Origin: an uncultured Ulvibacter sp.
GTDB taxonomy: Bacteria; Bacteroidota; Bacteroidia; Flavobacteriales; Flavobacteriaceae
DNA length: 64,000 nt
Direction: 5' to 3'
Assembly (NCBI GenBank): GCA_913063405.1
Contig: CAJXZB010000001.1
Span: 62,001-126,000 of the forward strand
A program made the position numbers and the translations under genes. How positions within the stretch are numbered: the stretch's first letter is position 1; each line of letters starts with the position of its first letter. This document shows, piece after piece, positions 9,263 to 18,247 of this stretch. The notes under the pieces are model-generated. The model saw nothing but the letters and a program-made list of their open reading frames with translations, ran no database searches and had not been told where the DNA came from.

Positions 9263-10048
9263 CTAATTAGTTACTTTTGATCTGAAAAGTCTTTTCAAAG
9301 TCCTTATCACTTTTGCACTCAACTTCCTTTCACCTTGGATTTTTTTAGACTGTCTCTCTTTTAATTCTTTATATTCTGAAGGAAAATATTTTTCTAAAAC
9401 CTTTTCTCGCTCTTCAGTAATCTTTGCTTTGTTCTTGGGGTCATTGGACATTCCTTGCAGATCAAAATTTGAAATCACCATCTCCAAATGTTTGTATGAT
9501 GCTTCAGCTTTACAAATAGCATATATAAAAAATTCCCAGTCTGAAACTATGCTATAATCCTCAGAATAATAAAAGTATTTATCAAACAACTCCTTCTTGA
9601 TGAACGATCCAGGGTGAGGTAATGAACGCTCCAAAAAATAATGAAAATGTAGTTCTTTAGGATATTCCTGTAACATTTCCTTACCGCAATGAGTGAACAT
9701 TAAATTCCCAAAATAGATCTCCACATTCCCGACAATCTTCTTATTTGCTTCCCACAGAATTTGAGAATCACGAAACGTATCTCCGCTATTCAAAAATAAC
9801 ACATACGTTCCTGTAGCCATTTCTATCCCACGATTCATTGCCTGATAAACACCACTATCAGCCTTTATTAGCCATTGAGAAATGTGATCCTTGTATTCAT
9901 CAATTATCGCTCTACTTCCATCACTTGAATCCCCATCAACAACTATAAATTCGAATTCAGTTAAACTTTGGCTAAGGACACTCTTGATAGTAGACTTTAA
10001 GCCCTCGGCATTGTTATAGTTAACTGTAATGACGGAAATTTTTGGCAT
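9263..10048 (-). CDS. Glycosyltransferase family 2 (paralogue of the 4254-5027 enzyme)
   Basis: A 261-residue GT2 enzyme with SVITVNYNNAEGLKSTIKS at the N-terminus, VVDGDSSDGS near residue 37, FLNSGD near 89 and the C-terminal FDLQGMSNDPK element. Domain order and motifs match the GT2 at 4254-5027, so the pair probably arose by duplication and may add related sugars. It is the first minus-strand gene left of a divergent junction with two plus-strand genes. A TAGTTTTG box on the minus strand at 10166-10173 could give it its own promoter. Confidence 0.87.
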   Translation of the reverse strand: MPKISVITVNYNNAEGLKSTIKSVLSQSLTEFEFIVVDGDSSDGSRAIIDEYKDHISQWLIKADSGVYQAMNRGIEMATGTYVLFLNSGDTFRDSQILWEANKKIVGNVEIYFGNLMFTHCGKEMLQEYPKELHFHYFLERSLPHPGSFIKKELFDKYFYYSEDYSIVSDWEFFIYAICKAEASYKHLEMVISNFDLQGMSNDPKNKAKITEEREKVLEKYFPSEYKELKERQSKKIQGERKLSAKVIRTLKRLFRSKVTN

Positions 10049-10165
10049 GAAACTAGGGTTCCTTTTGTTATTAATTTTATCTTTCAGAAAAATATCGTGC
10101 TGGTTAAAATCAATATGTAAATATAAGTTTTTACCAGAGAAATAATCTTACGTATGATATTGCTT

Positions 10166-10173
10166 CAAAACTA
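10166..10173 (-). promoter_or_regulatory. Candidate -7 box for the leftward glycosyltransferase genes
   Basis: On the minus strand this is TAGTTTTG, an exact match to the Bacteroidota -7 consensus TAnnTTTG, with a TTTG 16 bp upstream (usual spacing is about 19). It would leave a leader of about 110 bases before the GT2 start at 10048. The upstream element overlaps the first codons of the plus-strand gene at 10183. Spacing is off, so this is a weak call. Confidence 0.3.
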
Positions 10174-10182
10174 TTTTTAGAA

Positions 10183-10854
10183 ATGATTTCAAAGGAGAAG
10201 AAATTTATATTTATTCATAATTTCAAAACAGGTGGAACGAGCATTGAGAAGAAACTGGGGCATTTTGATGTTTTGGAACGCGATGTTCAGGATCATCGTA
10301 GCATTCGCGAAATAGAAGCGCTAACAAATAGAGCATATTTTTTTAGAAAAAGTCTCTACGCTTTAAAAATTGGAAAACCTAAGTCCTCTTTGAAAAACCT
10401 TCAGGGTTCTCTGTTCCCAGAACTTACCAAAGCTCAATATGCGGCATATTACAAATTCTCATTTGTGCGAAACACTTGGGCACGAATGTATTCTTGGTAT
10501 GCTAACATTATGAAGGACGATGTACTAAGAAAATCTTATAAAATTGAAGGTTCAAATTACACCTACGAACAATTTCTAAAGGAGAAAATAAATCACGAGA
10601 CCTTCTCTCAACTATATTTTGTTTGCGATATTAACGGAAATGTACCTATGGATTTTATAGGTCGTTTTGAAAACCTGCAAGAAGATTTCAATATTGTTTG
10701 TGAGCATTTGGAAATTGAAGACCCAACCCTTCCGAAGTTATTAATTCGAAAATATAGCCACTATACGGATAACTATACACCAGAAACCAAAGAGCTTATT
10801 TATAAGCTATATAAAGATGAAATCGATTATTTTGGGTTTGAATATGGAGAGTAG
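10183..10854 (+). CDS. Sulfotransferase family protein (Sulfotransfer_2-like)
   Basis: A 223-residue protein that would move a sulfuryl group from PAPS to a glycan hydroxyl. The 5'-phosphosulfate loop is FIHNFKTGGTSIEK (about residues 10-23). The 3'-phosphate site is FSFVRNTWARMYSWY, with Arg near 101. The pattern is that of cytosolic carbohydrate sulfotransferases related to the animal HNK-1/chondroitin 4-O type. It is on the plus strand inside an otherwise minus-strand block, and its last codons overlap the start of the next plus-strand gene. No membrane anchor is visible. The acceptor is unknown. Confidence 0.82.
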   Translation: MISKEKKFIFIHNFKTGGTSIEKKLGHFDVLERDVQDHRSIREIEALTNRAYFFRKSLYALKIGKPKSSLKNLQGSLFPELTKAQYAAYYKFSFVRNTWARMYSWYANIMKDDVLRKSYKIEGSNYTYEQFLKEKINHETFSQLYFVCDINGNVPMDFIGRFENLQEDFNIVCEHLEIEDPTLPKLLIRKYSHYTDNYTPETKELIYKLYKDEIDYFGFEYGE

Positions 10855-11689
10855 CTACAAAAATCAACTAAACCAAAGGAAAATGAAATTAAAAAAGAGG
10901 GCGAGAAAAATTGCATCTAAGTATTATCATATGTTGAAGAAACTCACGTACAGCGATAATGATGTCTTTTTGATTTATTCGATGGGAAAAGTTGGATCTT
11001 CTAGTATTTATACCTCTCTTAAAAATCAGAAACGATATTCCGATATATATCATGTTCATTTTCTTTCCAACAATTGGCTTGATAAAATTCTTCCCGAGCT
11101 GCATGAAAGTTTTCATTCAAACATAAAATTAGGTTACGACATTCTAAATTTTATCGAAAAGCATCCTCAGAAAAAATTACGAATTATCACCCTAGTCCGG
11201 GAACCAGTAATGCGTGGGATTTCGGATTTATTTCAGAACTGGAGGCATTTATACGACGATATTGAAGAAATAGATAATACTAAATTAAAAGAGCGAGTCG
11301 AAAATATCAAACATGATTATACACTAAACTGGTTTGACACAGAGTTTTTAGAATATTTAAATGTTGATATTTATAGCTTACCATTTGACAAAGAAAAAGG
11401 CTATGCCATTTATGATTATGATCGATTTGATATTCTATTAATAAAATTGGAGGCGCTTAACGAAATTGGAGCCAGTGCCATGGCCAAATTTCTTGCCGAA
11501 GAGTTTAAATTATCAAAAGCGAATACAAGTGCTTTGAAAAAAACAAATGAAAAGTATAATTTCCTTAAGAAAAATGTGAAAATGGATGATACCAAGTTGA
11601 CAAATCTTTATGCATCTAAATATGTTCAGCACTTTTATTCAGAGAATGAAATTGAAGGATTTAAAAAAACTTGGTCAAAAAAGAATTAA
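10844..11689 (+). CDS. Putative sulfotransferase-like capsular polysaccharide protein
   Basis: The ATG at 10844 overlaps the previous stop (ATGGAGAGTAG), giving 281 residues. A second ATG at 10883 is preceded by AAAGGAA and is equally credible. Near the N-terminus the protein has FLIYSMGKVGSSSIYTSL, a P-loop-like 5'-phosphosulfate-binding sequence. IITLVREPVMRGISDLF resembles the 3'-phosphate site, and a LNWFDTEF segment recalls putative capsular polysaccharide synthesis proteins of the NKWYS type. Function is therefore probably PAPS-dependent glycan sulfation, but this is less certain than for its neighbour. The two genes form a small divergent operon. Confidence 0.62.
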   Translation: MESSYKNQLNQRKMKLKKRARKIASKYYHMLKKLTYSDNDVFLIYSMGKVGSSSIYTSLKNQKRYSDIYHVHFLSNNWLDKILPELHESFHSNIKLGYDILNFIEKHPQKKLRIITLVREPVMRGISDLFQNWRHLYDDIEEIDNTKLKERVENIKHDYTLNWFDTEFLEYLNVDIYSLPFDKEKGYAIYDYDRFDILLIKLEALNEIGASAMAKFLAEEFKLSKANTSALKKTNEKYNFLKKNVKMDDTKLTNLYASKYVQHFYSENEIEGFKKTWSKKN

Positions 11690-11703
11690 CAGGACAGGAA
11701 ATA

Positions 11704-12714
11704 CTAAAATTTAGTAGCCAGCTTACTTATTAGTAGACTTATTCGCTTTAGTGCTCTATTTATGAAAGAACCTCTTTGGTGAATTGGTGGCCCTAGTGGT
11801 TTTACTTTATAAGCAATCTCTATTTTACGATAGCCCTGATAGTTGTTTTCAGCTAGAATCTTCTTATAGCCATCATACAATTCTTTTAGTTTTGGAAAAT
11901 CATTAAAAGTATGCCGATTATACTCTCTCGAAATGTCCGTTTCAGTATTGGATAGTTTACTGAAATGATAAAAAACGAGATGGGTTCCATCATTTAACTG
12001 CACCTTATCTCCATCGATTGAAACAATACTCCTTTCATGAAGGTTCCAAGGTGCCATATTATAATTGTGAGTCTTTAACACCTCAATCTGAGAATAATAT
12101 ATAGGTGCCAAGGCCATCCATAACTGATCCACAAAGTATCCTAAATTAGGCCAGTTGTATCCAAATTTCAAAGTTCTTTCTTCCCACCAATCTAGCATTT
12201 TAAGAGATTGTTCATTTTTGGTATTTAGTCCAATAAATCCAAGGTTATAAATTCCAAAATTTAAAAAAATATTCTCATCTGGCAACTTTCCATCCCTTGG
12301 AATTGGAGATAATATATGTGGTGTTAAGGCCGCCGTCTTTATTTTTAAAAGCTCGTTAACTGATTTTAAAGAATCATAAAAATAGAGATCAGGATCCAAA
12401 TAATAAACCACAGTTGCACCTGAATTAAGCTTAATAATATGCTTAAAAACGCTCGGTTTCACAGCAGTATTGAACTCAATAATGTTATATCTTGAAATTA
12501 GTTCAGCCACATCCAAACCAGAAATTTCTTGAACAGGAAGTATTTGAGCAGGTTGAAAAATACTGTAATCAACCAGATTAGACTTCTTATCAACAAGAAC
12601 AATATAGAACTTAAAATATTGATTGTGCCGAAGGAACGACTCCTTCAATGCATTTGCTTGTCCTAAATAATTATTAGAGCAAATAGTAAAGGCAAATTTC
12701 GTGGTGATGCTCAT
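11704..12714 (-). CDS. Glycosyltransferase with a GT8-like DxD motif
   Basis: A 336-residue soluble protein. It starts with FAFTICSNNYLGQANALKES, a pattern of GT8-like enzymes that read nucleotide sugars, and has VVYYLDPDLYFYDS near residue 104, with DPD as the metal-binding motif. The middle contains NFGIYNLGFIGLN, and the tail is basic (KRISLLISKLATKF). It converges with the plus-strand sulfotransferase pair, 14 bp away. I infer a sugar transferase of the capsule; the donor is unknown and the GT8 label is approximate. Confidence 0.7.
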   Translation of the reverse strand: MSITTKFAFTICSNNYLGQANALKESFLRHNQYFKFYIVLVDKKSNLVDYSIFQPAQILPVQEISGLDVAELISRYNIIEFNTAVKPSVFKHIIKLNSGATVVYYLDPDLYFYDSLKSVNELLKIKTAALTPHILSPIPRDGKLPDENIFLNFGIYNLGFIGLNTKNEQSLKMLDWWEERTLKFGYNWPNLGYFVDQLWMALAPIYYSQIEVLKTHNYNMAPWNLHERSIVSIDGDKVQLNDGTHLVFYHFSKLSNTETDISREYNRHTFNDFPKLKELYDGYKKILAENNYQGYRKIEIAYKVKPLGPPIHQRGSFINRALKRISLLISKLATKF

Positions 12715-12722
12715 AGATTAGA

Positions 12723-13538
12723 CTAGCTTATTTTTTTTATAAAACGCTTCCTAAGTTTTTCGCATTTATACCGAAAAGGGTGACGCACTTGTTGTTTTCT
12801 TAACACCTCTCCGTAAAGATCAAATTTAGGGTTATTTAACCAAGGATGAAACAAACTAATATTGAAATATAATTTCACATTGTCAATGAAATCATCAAAA
12901 ATGCTCTTGTCGTTACTATTCGTCGAAAAACCACCAGCAGCGAAACTTGCGATTACCAATGGAATATATTCAAAACTTCCCTTAGCCCAACATCGAAGAT
13001 TAAAATCCCAATCTGAACTTTTTTTATATTTCATATTAAAATCCCCAACCTTATTTTTTACAAATTCTTTATTGTAGAACATTGCCTGATGACAAATGTT
13101 TTGATTTAACAATTTTCCAATATTAAATTCACCGGCATAGATGTCTCCATCCTTTGCCCAACCAGTATTCCCAACCACCTTAACATCACCATAGACTATA
13201 TTAGCCTCAGTCGTTTCTGCGGTTTTTGAAACCAGTTCCAAAACGTTATTCTCATAAAAAGTATCATCACTTCCCATAAAGAAAATCCATTCTCCAGTAG
13301 CAAGATTCATAGCCTTATTCATAGCATCATAAATTCCTTCATCCTTTTCTGAAACAATATTAATTCTAGGAAGTTGTTCCTTATAACTTTCTGCAATTTC
13401 TAAGGTATTATCTGTCGACATTCCATCCATTATGACTACCTCAACTCCATCGAAAGTTTGATTTGAAATACTTGCAAGTGATTTTTCCAAGGTTCCCCCT
13501 GAATTATATGTTGGTATAATAATCGAAAATCTGGTCAT
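12723..13538 (-). CDS. Glycosyltransferase family 2
   Basis: A 271-residue GT2 enzyme: FSIIIPTYNSGGTLEKSL at the N-terminus, VIMDGMSTDNT near 35, DAMNKAMNLATGEW and FMGSDD near 91 as the DxD equivalent. The C-terminal part contains KKSSDWDFNLRCWAKG, a conserved acceptor-region aspartate pattern. It overlaps the upstream GT2 by 4 bp, so the two are translated together. Substrate unknown. Confidence 0.88.
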   Translation of the reverse strand: MTRFSIIIPTYNSGGTLEKSLASISNQTFDGVEVVIMDGMSTDNTLEIAESYKEQLPRINIVSEKDEGIYDAMNKAMNLATGEWIFFMGSDDTFYENNVLELVSKTAETTEANIVYGDVKVVGNTGWAKDGDIYAGEFNIGKLLNQNICHQAMFYNKEFVKNKVGDFNMKYKKSSDWDFNLRCWAKGSFEYIPLVIASFAAGGFSTNSNDKSIFDDFIDNVKLYFNISLFHPWLNNPKFDLYGEVLRKQQVRHPFRYKCEKLRKRFIKKIS

Positions 13539-14326
13539 TTGTCAATCCAAATAATGGTTTTAGTATTGATGGCCCTAAATAACTTGGTGATTTTTAACTT
13601 AATTTTGAACATCCAACTTTGATTTTCTAAATGACTCTTCACAATACTACCTGCTTCAAAAAGGTATTTATTTCCATCTCCCGATTTTTGTCCCTTTCTT
13701 TTTCTAAAAGCCGCAAGTTGCTTTTTAGTGCAATACAACTCTTCATATTTAAAAAACCGAAGCCAAAGCTCGAAATCTGATGCCATTGAGTACTGCAAAC
13801 TTAAATAGCTACCCGTTTTTTTCCAAAGTTCACGTGTCCAAAAGGTAGATTCCTGTTGTATAAATGAAAAATCCTTTTCATATCTTTTTAAATAAAAATG
13901 ATATTTAGAAGCGACAGGATCTCTTTGGTAGAGCAACCTTCCATCCTCGTCAATTACAGAAGGATATCCTTGTAACCACTGTAATTTTTCATTTTTTATA
14001 AATTGTGTGGCTACATAATGCAATGCGCCTTCCCAAAGTACATCATCTGAATTAATCCAACACATAATTACTCCACTTGATAAGGCGAATCCTTTATTTA
14101 TAGCATGGTACATTCCTTCATCAGGTTCGCTAACCCAATAGTGCAAATGGGTATCATATTTTTTTATAATATCTACGGAATGATCATTGCTACTTCCATC
14201 AATAACGATATACTCTAATGAAGGATAATTCTGTTCCAAAACCGAAAGAATAGTCCTTTCAATAAAATCTCCTTGATTAAAATTAGGAGTAACAACAGTA
14301 ATTTTTGGATACTTTTTAGACTCCAT
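13535..14326 (-). CDS. Glycosyltransferase family 2
   Basis: A 263-residue GT2 enzyme: ITVVTPNFNQGDFIERTI, VIDGSSNDHS near 41, and the DxD-type CWINSDDVLWEG near 90. YSMASDFELWLRFF near 180 is a common element of capsule GT2 enzymes. No membrane segment. It lies at the start of a coupled pair with the GT2 at 12723 and 37 bp after an FkbM methyltransferase gene. Its sugar specificity cannot be read. Confidence 0.87.
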   Translation of the reverse strand: MESKKYPKITVVTPNFNQGDFIERTILSVLEQNYPSLEYIVIDGSSNDHSVDIIKKYDTHLHYWVSEPDEGMYHAINKGFALSSGVIMCWINSDDVLWEGALHYVATQFIKNEKLQWLQGYPSVIDEDGRLLYQRDPVASKYHFYLKRYEKDFSFIQQESTFWTRELWKKTGSYLSLQYSMASDFELWLRFFKYEELYCTKKQLAAFRKRKGQKSGDGNKYLFEAGSIVKSHLENQSWMFKIKLKITKLFRAINTKTIIWIDK

Positions 14327-14363
14327 TTTTGATATTAATAACGTATGCTAAGCCAAACAACGA

Positions 14364-15104
14364 TCACAAAAAAGTGGTACTCGAAAAAGCTTTGTTCGTG
14401 GAAGGAATAAAAAAAGTGTCCATTTGCCAAAAAGCTTTATCTTGCTTGCGCAGTAAAAAGTCAACATTCTCAATAGGAGAAAAGCCAAGTTTTTCCATAT
14501 ACTCACACATTTCCCAATAGCGTAGACTATCGTTTGTCAATTTGAAATTATAGGTTTCAATAATTATTAATTCTGCATTACGCATTATGGCATTGGCTCC
14601 TTCCAATATTGGTATCTCAAAACCGTGAGTATCCAATTTCAACAAATACGGCCCTTTTAAATTACGTTTATTAATTTCATTGTCTAAACTAATGACAGGA
14701 ACTTCGATACAATTTTCTTCAAGGGGAGTTTCAGACGCCAAACCACCAAATAGATCTGCTTCATTAAAATATATATTACCTTCAGTTCTACCTGCAGCCG
14801 CAAGTATAAAATCGACCTTTGGATTGTCATTCTTGAAATTTTCAAGTGCTGATCTATGTCCTTCTTGCGCTTCAATCATGAGGTAATTCACTTCAGGAAA
14901 AAATTTCATACAATCTTTGGACCATCTGCCGTCCGAAGCACCAACATCTATAACCGTGTCTATCTTCAACCCTCGATCCTTGCAACGTATTAGAGCAGCT
15001 TGTATGGTCATTGGGTTTTGATACTTGGGGTACGATTCGGCTCCCTTTTTTTGAAGTTTGTATCCCAAGGTATTGAACCCTTTTTTTATTATTCTTTTTA
15101 TCAT
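14364..15104 (-). CDS. FkbM family methyltransferase
   Basis: A 246-residue class I SAM-dependent O-methyltransferase. The SAM-binding motif is IDTVIDVGASDGRWSKD at about 48-64. Further FkbM features are NYLMIEAQEGH and YLLKLDTHGFEIPILEGA near 155-172. In polysaccharide loci such enzymes methylate sugar hydroxyls, sometimes to cap a chain. It stands between glycosyltransferase genes with gaps of 37 and 45 bp. Target sugar unknown; a capping role is inference. Confidence 0.88.
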   Translation of the reverse strand: MIKRIIKKGFNTLGYKLQKKGAESYPKYQNPMTIQAALIRCKDRGLKIDTVIDVGASDGRWSKDCMKFFPEVNYLMIEAQEGHRSALENFKNDNPKVDFILAAAGRTEGNIYFNEADLFGGLASETPLEENCIEVPVISLDNEINKRNLKGPYLLKLDTHGFEIPILEGANAIMRNAELIIIETYNFKLTNDSLRYWEMCEYMEKLGFSPIENVDFLLRKQDKAFWQMDTFFIPSTNKAFSSTTFL

Positions 15105-15149
15105 GTTTCCTCTTTAAAGATGTTTCATTATACCCGAACCAAAGATCTT

Positions 15150-16385
15150 TTAGAACTTTTTTTCAAGCACATTGAATTTAGGGTTTAAATTAAGAAATAA
15201 ATTTTCCAAAATCTTTATAGATTCATCGCTTTTAAATTTTGATTTATCTTTTTCTAAAGTTGCGCTTTCCAATAAACGAAATCTGCTTTCAGGATTCATG
15301 ATCTGTATTAAGGCATTTTCAATGGAGTCCGCATCATTTGGGTCAAAATAAATAGCTCCTTCCCCTAACTGTTCTCTATGTCCTTCAAAATCTGAACACA
15401 ATACTGGGCAATCCAATGCTCTTGCCTCTAATGGGGGCATGTTGGTAGGCCCTAATAATGTGGGCATAACCAGTGCTATTGTATTCTTATATAAACTAAA
15501 AAGCGCCTCATTGGAAATAAATCCAAGATAGTTTATTTGATCGATTATCTCAAGGTTCCTTGCTTCCTCAAGTACTTCTTCAAGACACCCTTTATCACTA
15601 CCACTAAATACCAAAGACACATGTGGGAATTTTTTCAAAAAAGAGCTAAATCCAATTATTAAATTTTGATGGTTTTTATGTTCCCAAAATTGAGCTGGAT
15701 AAAAAAAATAACTATCTTTTTTTAATTCAAACTGATTCAGTATAGTGATCTGGTCACCAGGGCTAACGTCCAAATCAATAATATTTCCTGGAAACATTGG
15801 TAATACGTCTATCTTATTACTCTCTATGTTCAGGTACTTAATAAGTTCGGCCTTTCCTGCTTCCGACTCAGCAAAAATTGCTTTCGCATTTTTAATTGTG
15901 TGATTATACCATTTCCTTCTCTTATCCAGCTGAAATGCACTTGAGACCTCAGGGAAAGGTGGCAAAGTTAGATGTCCAAGGTCCCAATTTGTCGCAATAA
16001 ATGGAAAATTAGGAATGTTTTGCTCCATTTGACCTACGTAATATATTATGTCAACTGTTGCCTTCGTAAGTTGCTTATATATTGCGTTGTTAATTCGTTC
16101 ATTCTTTTTACTGTTAATTCGATTGGTTATATTTCGGAATACATAAAACTTTTGAATAATTGACGTAAATAAATTCTGTAGATACAGCCCTTCATTTAAT
16201 TTTCTTGTCAAAACAATCGATTCTTTGTTGCTTGGAAAGTTCAATGGTTCAAAACTAACAAAGCATACCTCTAGCTCTTTAGTAAACTCTTTTTGATCGA
16301 TGAGTTCGATAAGCTTGGAAGTATACGAAAACCCGCCTCCTACATAGGGACTAATATCCTTATTAATCCAAACTCCAATTTTCAT
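15150..16385 (-). CDS. Glycosyltransferase family 4
   Basis: A 411-residue GT-B enzyme. The N-terminal domain begins KIGVWINKDISPYVGGGFSY. The C-terminal half has FFYPAQFWEHKNHQNLI, a typical GT4 linker to the donor domain, then FSGSDKG, MPTLLGPTNMPPLEARAL near 325 and a final PNDADSIENAL region. Its start codon lies inside the last 23 bp of the methyltransferase gene upstream, implying coupled translation. The donor is unknown. Confidence 0.88.
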   Translation of the reverse strand: MKIGVWINKDISPYVGGGFSYTSKLIELIDQKEFTKELEVCFVSFEPLNFPSNKESIVLTRKLNEGLYLQNLFTSIIQKFYVFRNITNRINSKKNERINNAIYKQLTKATVDIIYYVGQMEQNIPNFPFIATNWDLGHLTLPPFPEVSSAFQLDKRRKWYNHTIKNAKAIFAESEAGKAELIKYLNIESNKIDVLPMFPGNIIDLDVSPGDQITILNQFELKKDSYFFYPAQFWEHKNHQNLIIGFSSFLKKFPHVSLVFSGSDKGCLEEVLEEARNLEIIDQINYLGFISNEALFSLYKNTIALVMPTLLGPTNMPPLEARALDCPVLCSDFEGHREQLGEGAIYFDPNDADSIENALIQIMNPESRFRLLESATLEKDKSKFKSDESIKILENLFLNLNPKFNVLEKKF

Positions 16386-17145
16386 GTTTATATTTTTTTG
16401 CGATTGCTACACCATTCCAAGAACTCATTCCTGGTGCATCAAAACTTAGCCAATGATAAAATCCAATCAGCTTGAATTGAGATTGTTGTAAATAATTTTC
16501 TATTTCAGGTCTAAACAAATAGCGCATAGAATGCTTTTCATCAATTGTTTCGGAGGATTTTGTGACCTTATTTACTATTTCAATGTTGTAGTTAACATCT
16601 ACCACATTAAGTTCATTATGCATTACTGGAGTGGCAGACCGCTTTACTTTAATTTCTTCATTTTCCAACTCTTTAACTCGTGACGTTGGCAGATCGGTCA
16701 AAACTCCAGGGCCATACCAAAAATCGAAGATAAAAAGGCCATCTTTATCTAAATGAGCCGCAGCTGTTTTGAAGGAGTTAAGTAAGGCGTTGTTTGAATT
16801 TTGATAACTAATAACGTGAAAGAGCGAGGTCACAACCTCATATTTCTTATCTATTCTGAAATCATTAATGTTTCCTGTAAAAAATCTAAGTTTAGAATTG
16901 GACGAATAATTTTCTTTAGCTTCGGCGATCATTTGTTCTGAAAGATCTACACCATCAACGATATATCCTCTTTCAGAAAATAAATCGGCATGTATCCCTG
17001 TTCCACATCCTAAATCCAATAATGCAGAGGCCTTATCTTGGGAAAAACTACTAATAATTTTATCAATGTACTCTACCTCACCTGTATAGTCCTTATCCTT
17101 GTATAGTAAATTGTAATACTTGGCGTATAAATTAAATTTATCCAT
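16363..17145 (-). CDS. Class I SAM-dependent methyltransferase
   Basis: A 260-residue Rossmann methyltransferase. Motif I is ALLDLGCGTGIHADLF at about 41-56, followed by VDGVDLSEQMIAEAK and later the motif II/III region LFIFDFWYGPGV. Such enzymes in sugar loci methylate N or C positions of amino sugars as well as O positions. It overlaps the aminotransferase gene upstream by 8 bp and the GT4 downstream by 23 bp. That position behind a sugar aminotransferase favours modification of an amino sugar, which is inference. Confidence 0.85.
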   Translation of the reverse strand: MDKFNLYAKYYNLLYKDKDYTGEVEYIDKIISSFSQDKASALLDLGCGTGIHADLFSERGYIVDGVDLSEQMIAEAKENYSSNSKLRFFTGNINDFRIDKKYEVVTSLFHVISYQNSNNALLNSFKTAAAHLDKDGLFIFDFWYGPGVLTDLPTSRVKELENEEIKVKRSATPVMHNELNVVDVNYNIEIVNKVTKSSETIDEKHSMRYLFRPEIENYLQQSQFKLIGFYHWLSFDAPGMSSWNGVAIAKKYKHENWSLD

Positions 17146-18247
17146 TATTTACTGATTCCAATAACCTTTGAGAAACTTCATCAATTTGGTCATTTGTTAG
17201 TCCTAATCCCGAAGGGATGTAAAATCCATTTCGCGCCATTTTCTCTGCAACGGGATAAGGTTCATTACCAAACAATCCCATTTTAAGAAATACTGGTTGC
17301 TCATGCATACACCAAAAGAACGGCCTTGTACCAATTTTTAGATTTCCTAAATCCTTCTGAATTTTTTGTGCAAGCTCTTCAGATTCGGCAACTAGACCAT
17401 ACACCCAATAAATATTTTCGGCATAGTCTGTTTGTCTCCACGGAAGTTGCAACTTTTGAATTCCCGTAAGATTGGAATTATACCGCGCCCCTATTTCTCT
17501 TTTTCTTGATACAATAGTTTCGACCTGTTCTAACTGCGCAACGCCCAGTGCAGCCTGCATGTTTGTCATTCTATAATTCCATCCAATTTCAGAATGAACA
17601 AACCTTCTGCCAGGCTGAAAACATAAATTTTTAAGATATTGGCAGCGTTCTGCCAGAGCATCATCATCTGTTAAGATCATTCCACCTTCACCTGTTGTGA
17701 TATGTTTATTGGGATAAAAGCTAAAAATACTTATATCTCCAAACGAACCACATTTTTTCCCATTATACTCTTGACCGTGCATTTCTGCCGCATCTTCTAC
17801 TATTTTTAGATCATATCTTTTTGCCAACTCCAAAATTGGGTTCATATCTACTGGCAGACCATAAATATGGACGATTACAATAGCCCTAGTTTTAGAAGAA
17901 ATCCGTGCCTCAATTTGATTTACATCCATATTCCATGTTTGCTCATCAGAATCAACGAGCACTGGGGTTAGACCTTCATTTACCAATGATTGAACTGGAG
18001 AAATAATCGTAAAGGTTGGAACAATAACTTCACTACCCTTTTCCAAATTTAGCGCCCTTAATGCGACGTCTAAAGCCGCAGATCCATTACAAACTGCAAT
18101 ACCATGCTTTCTTCCAATATAAGTCGAGAACTCCGACTCAAAACGCTTCACAAAAGACCCTTCAGAGGAAATCCAACCTGTATCAATACATTCATTGAGG
18201 TATTTCTTTTCGTTTCCACTGAAGTGAGGGGTATTTACAGGAATCAT
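17138..18247 (-). CDS. DegT/DnrJ/EryC1 family PLP-dependent sugar aminotransferase
   Basis: A 369-residue fold-type I aminotransferase that aminates a nucleotide-linked keto sugar with glutamate. Visible features are the N-terminal IPVNTPHFSGNEKKYLNE, the cofactor-side CNGSAALDVALRAL near 52, VEDAAEMHGQEYNGKKCG near 155, and the Schiff-base lysine in IFSFYPNKHITTGEGGM near 180. Length is normal. No dedicated 4,6-dehydratase other than gmd is adjacent, so GDP-4-keto-6-deoxymannose (perosamine-type route) is one possible substrate. The preceding cupin gene overlaps by 4 bp. Confidence 0.92.
   Translation of the reverse strand: MIPVNTPHFSGNEKKYLNECIDTGWISSEGSFVKRFESEFSTYIGRKHGIAVCNGSAALDVALRALNLEKGSEVIVPTFTIISPVQSLVNEGLTPVLVDSDEQTWNMDVNQIEARISSKTRAIVIVHIYGLPVDMNPILELAKRYDLKIVEDAAEMHGQEYNGKKCGSFGDISIFSFYPNKHITTGEGGMILTDDDALAERCQYLKNLCFQPGRRFVHSEIGWNYRMTNMQAALGVAQLEQVETIVSRKREIGARYNSNLTGIQKLQLPWRQTDYAENIYWVYGLVAESEELAQKIQKDLGNLKIGTRPFFWCMHEQPVFLKMGLFGNEPYPVAEKMARNGFYIPSGLGLTNDQIDEVSQRLLESVNNG

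Noticed and set aside
10049-10182. Insertion sequence flanking the plus-strand sulfotransferase pair
   Set aside because: No transposase, terminal inverted repeats or target duplication could be seen at either end.
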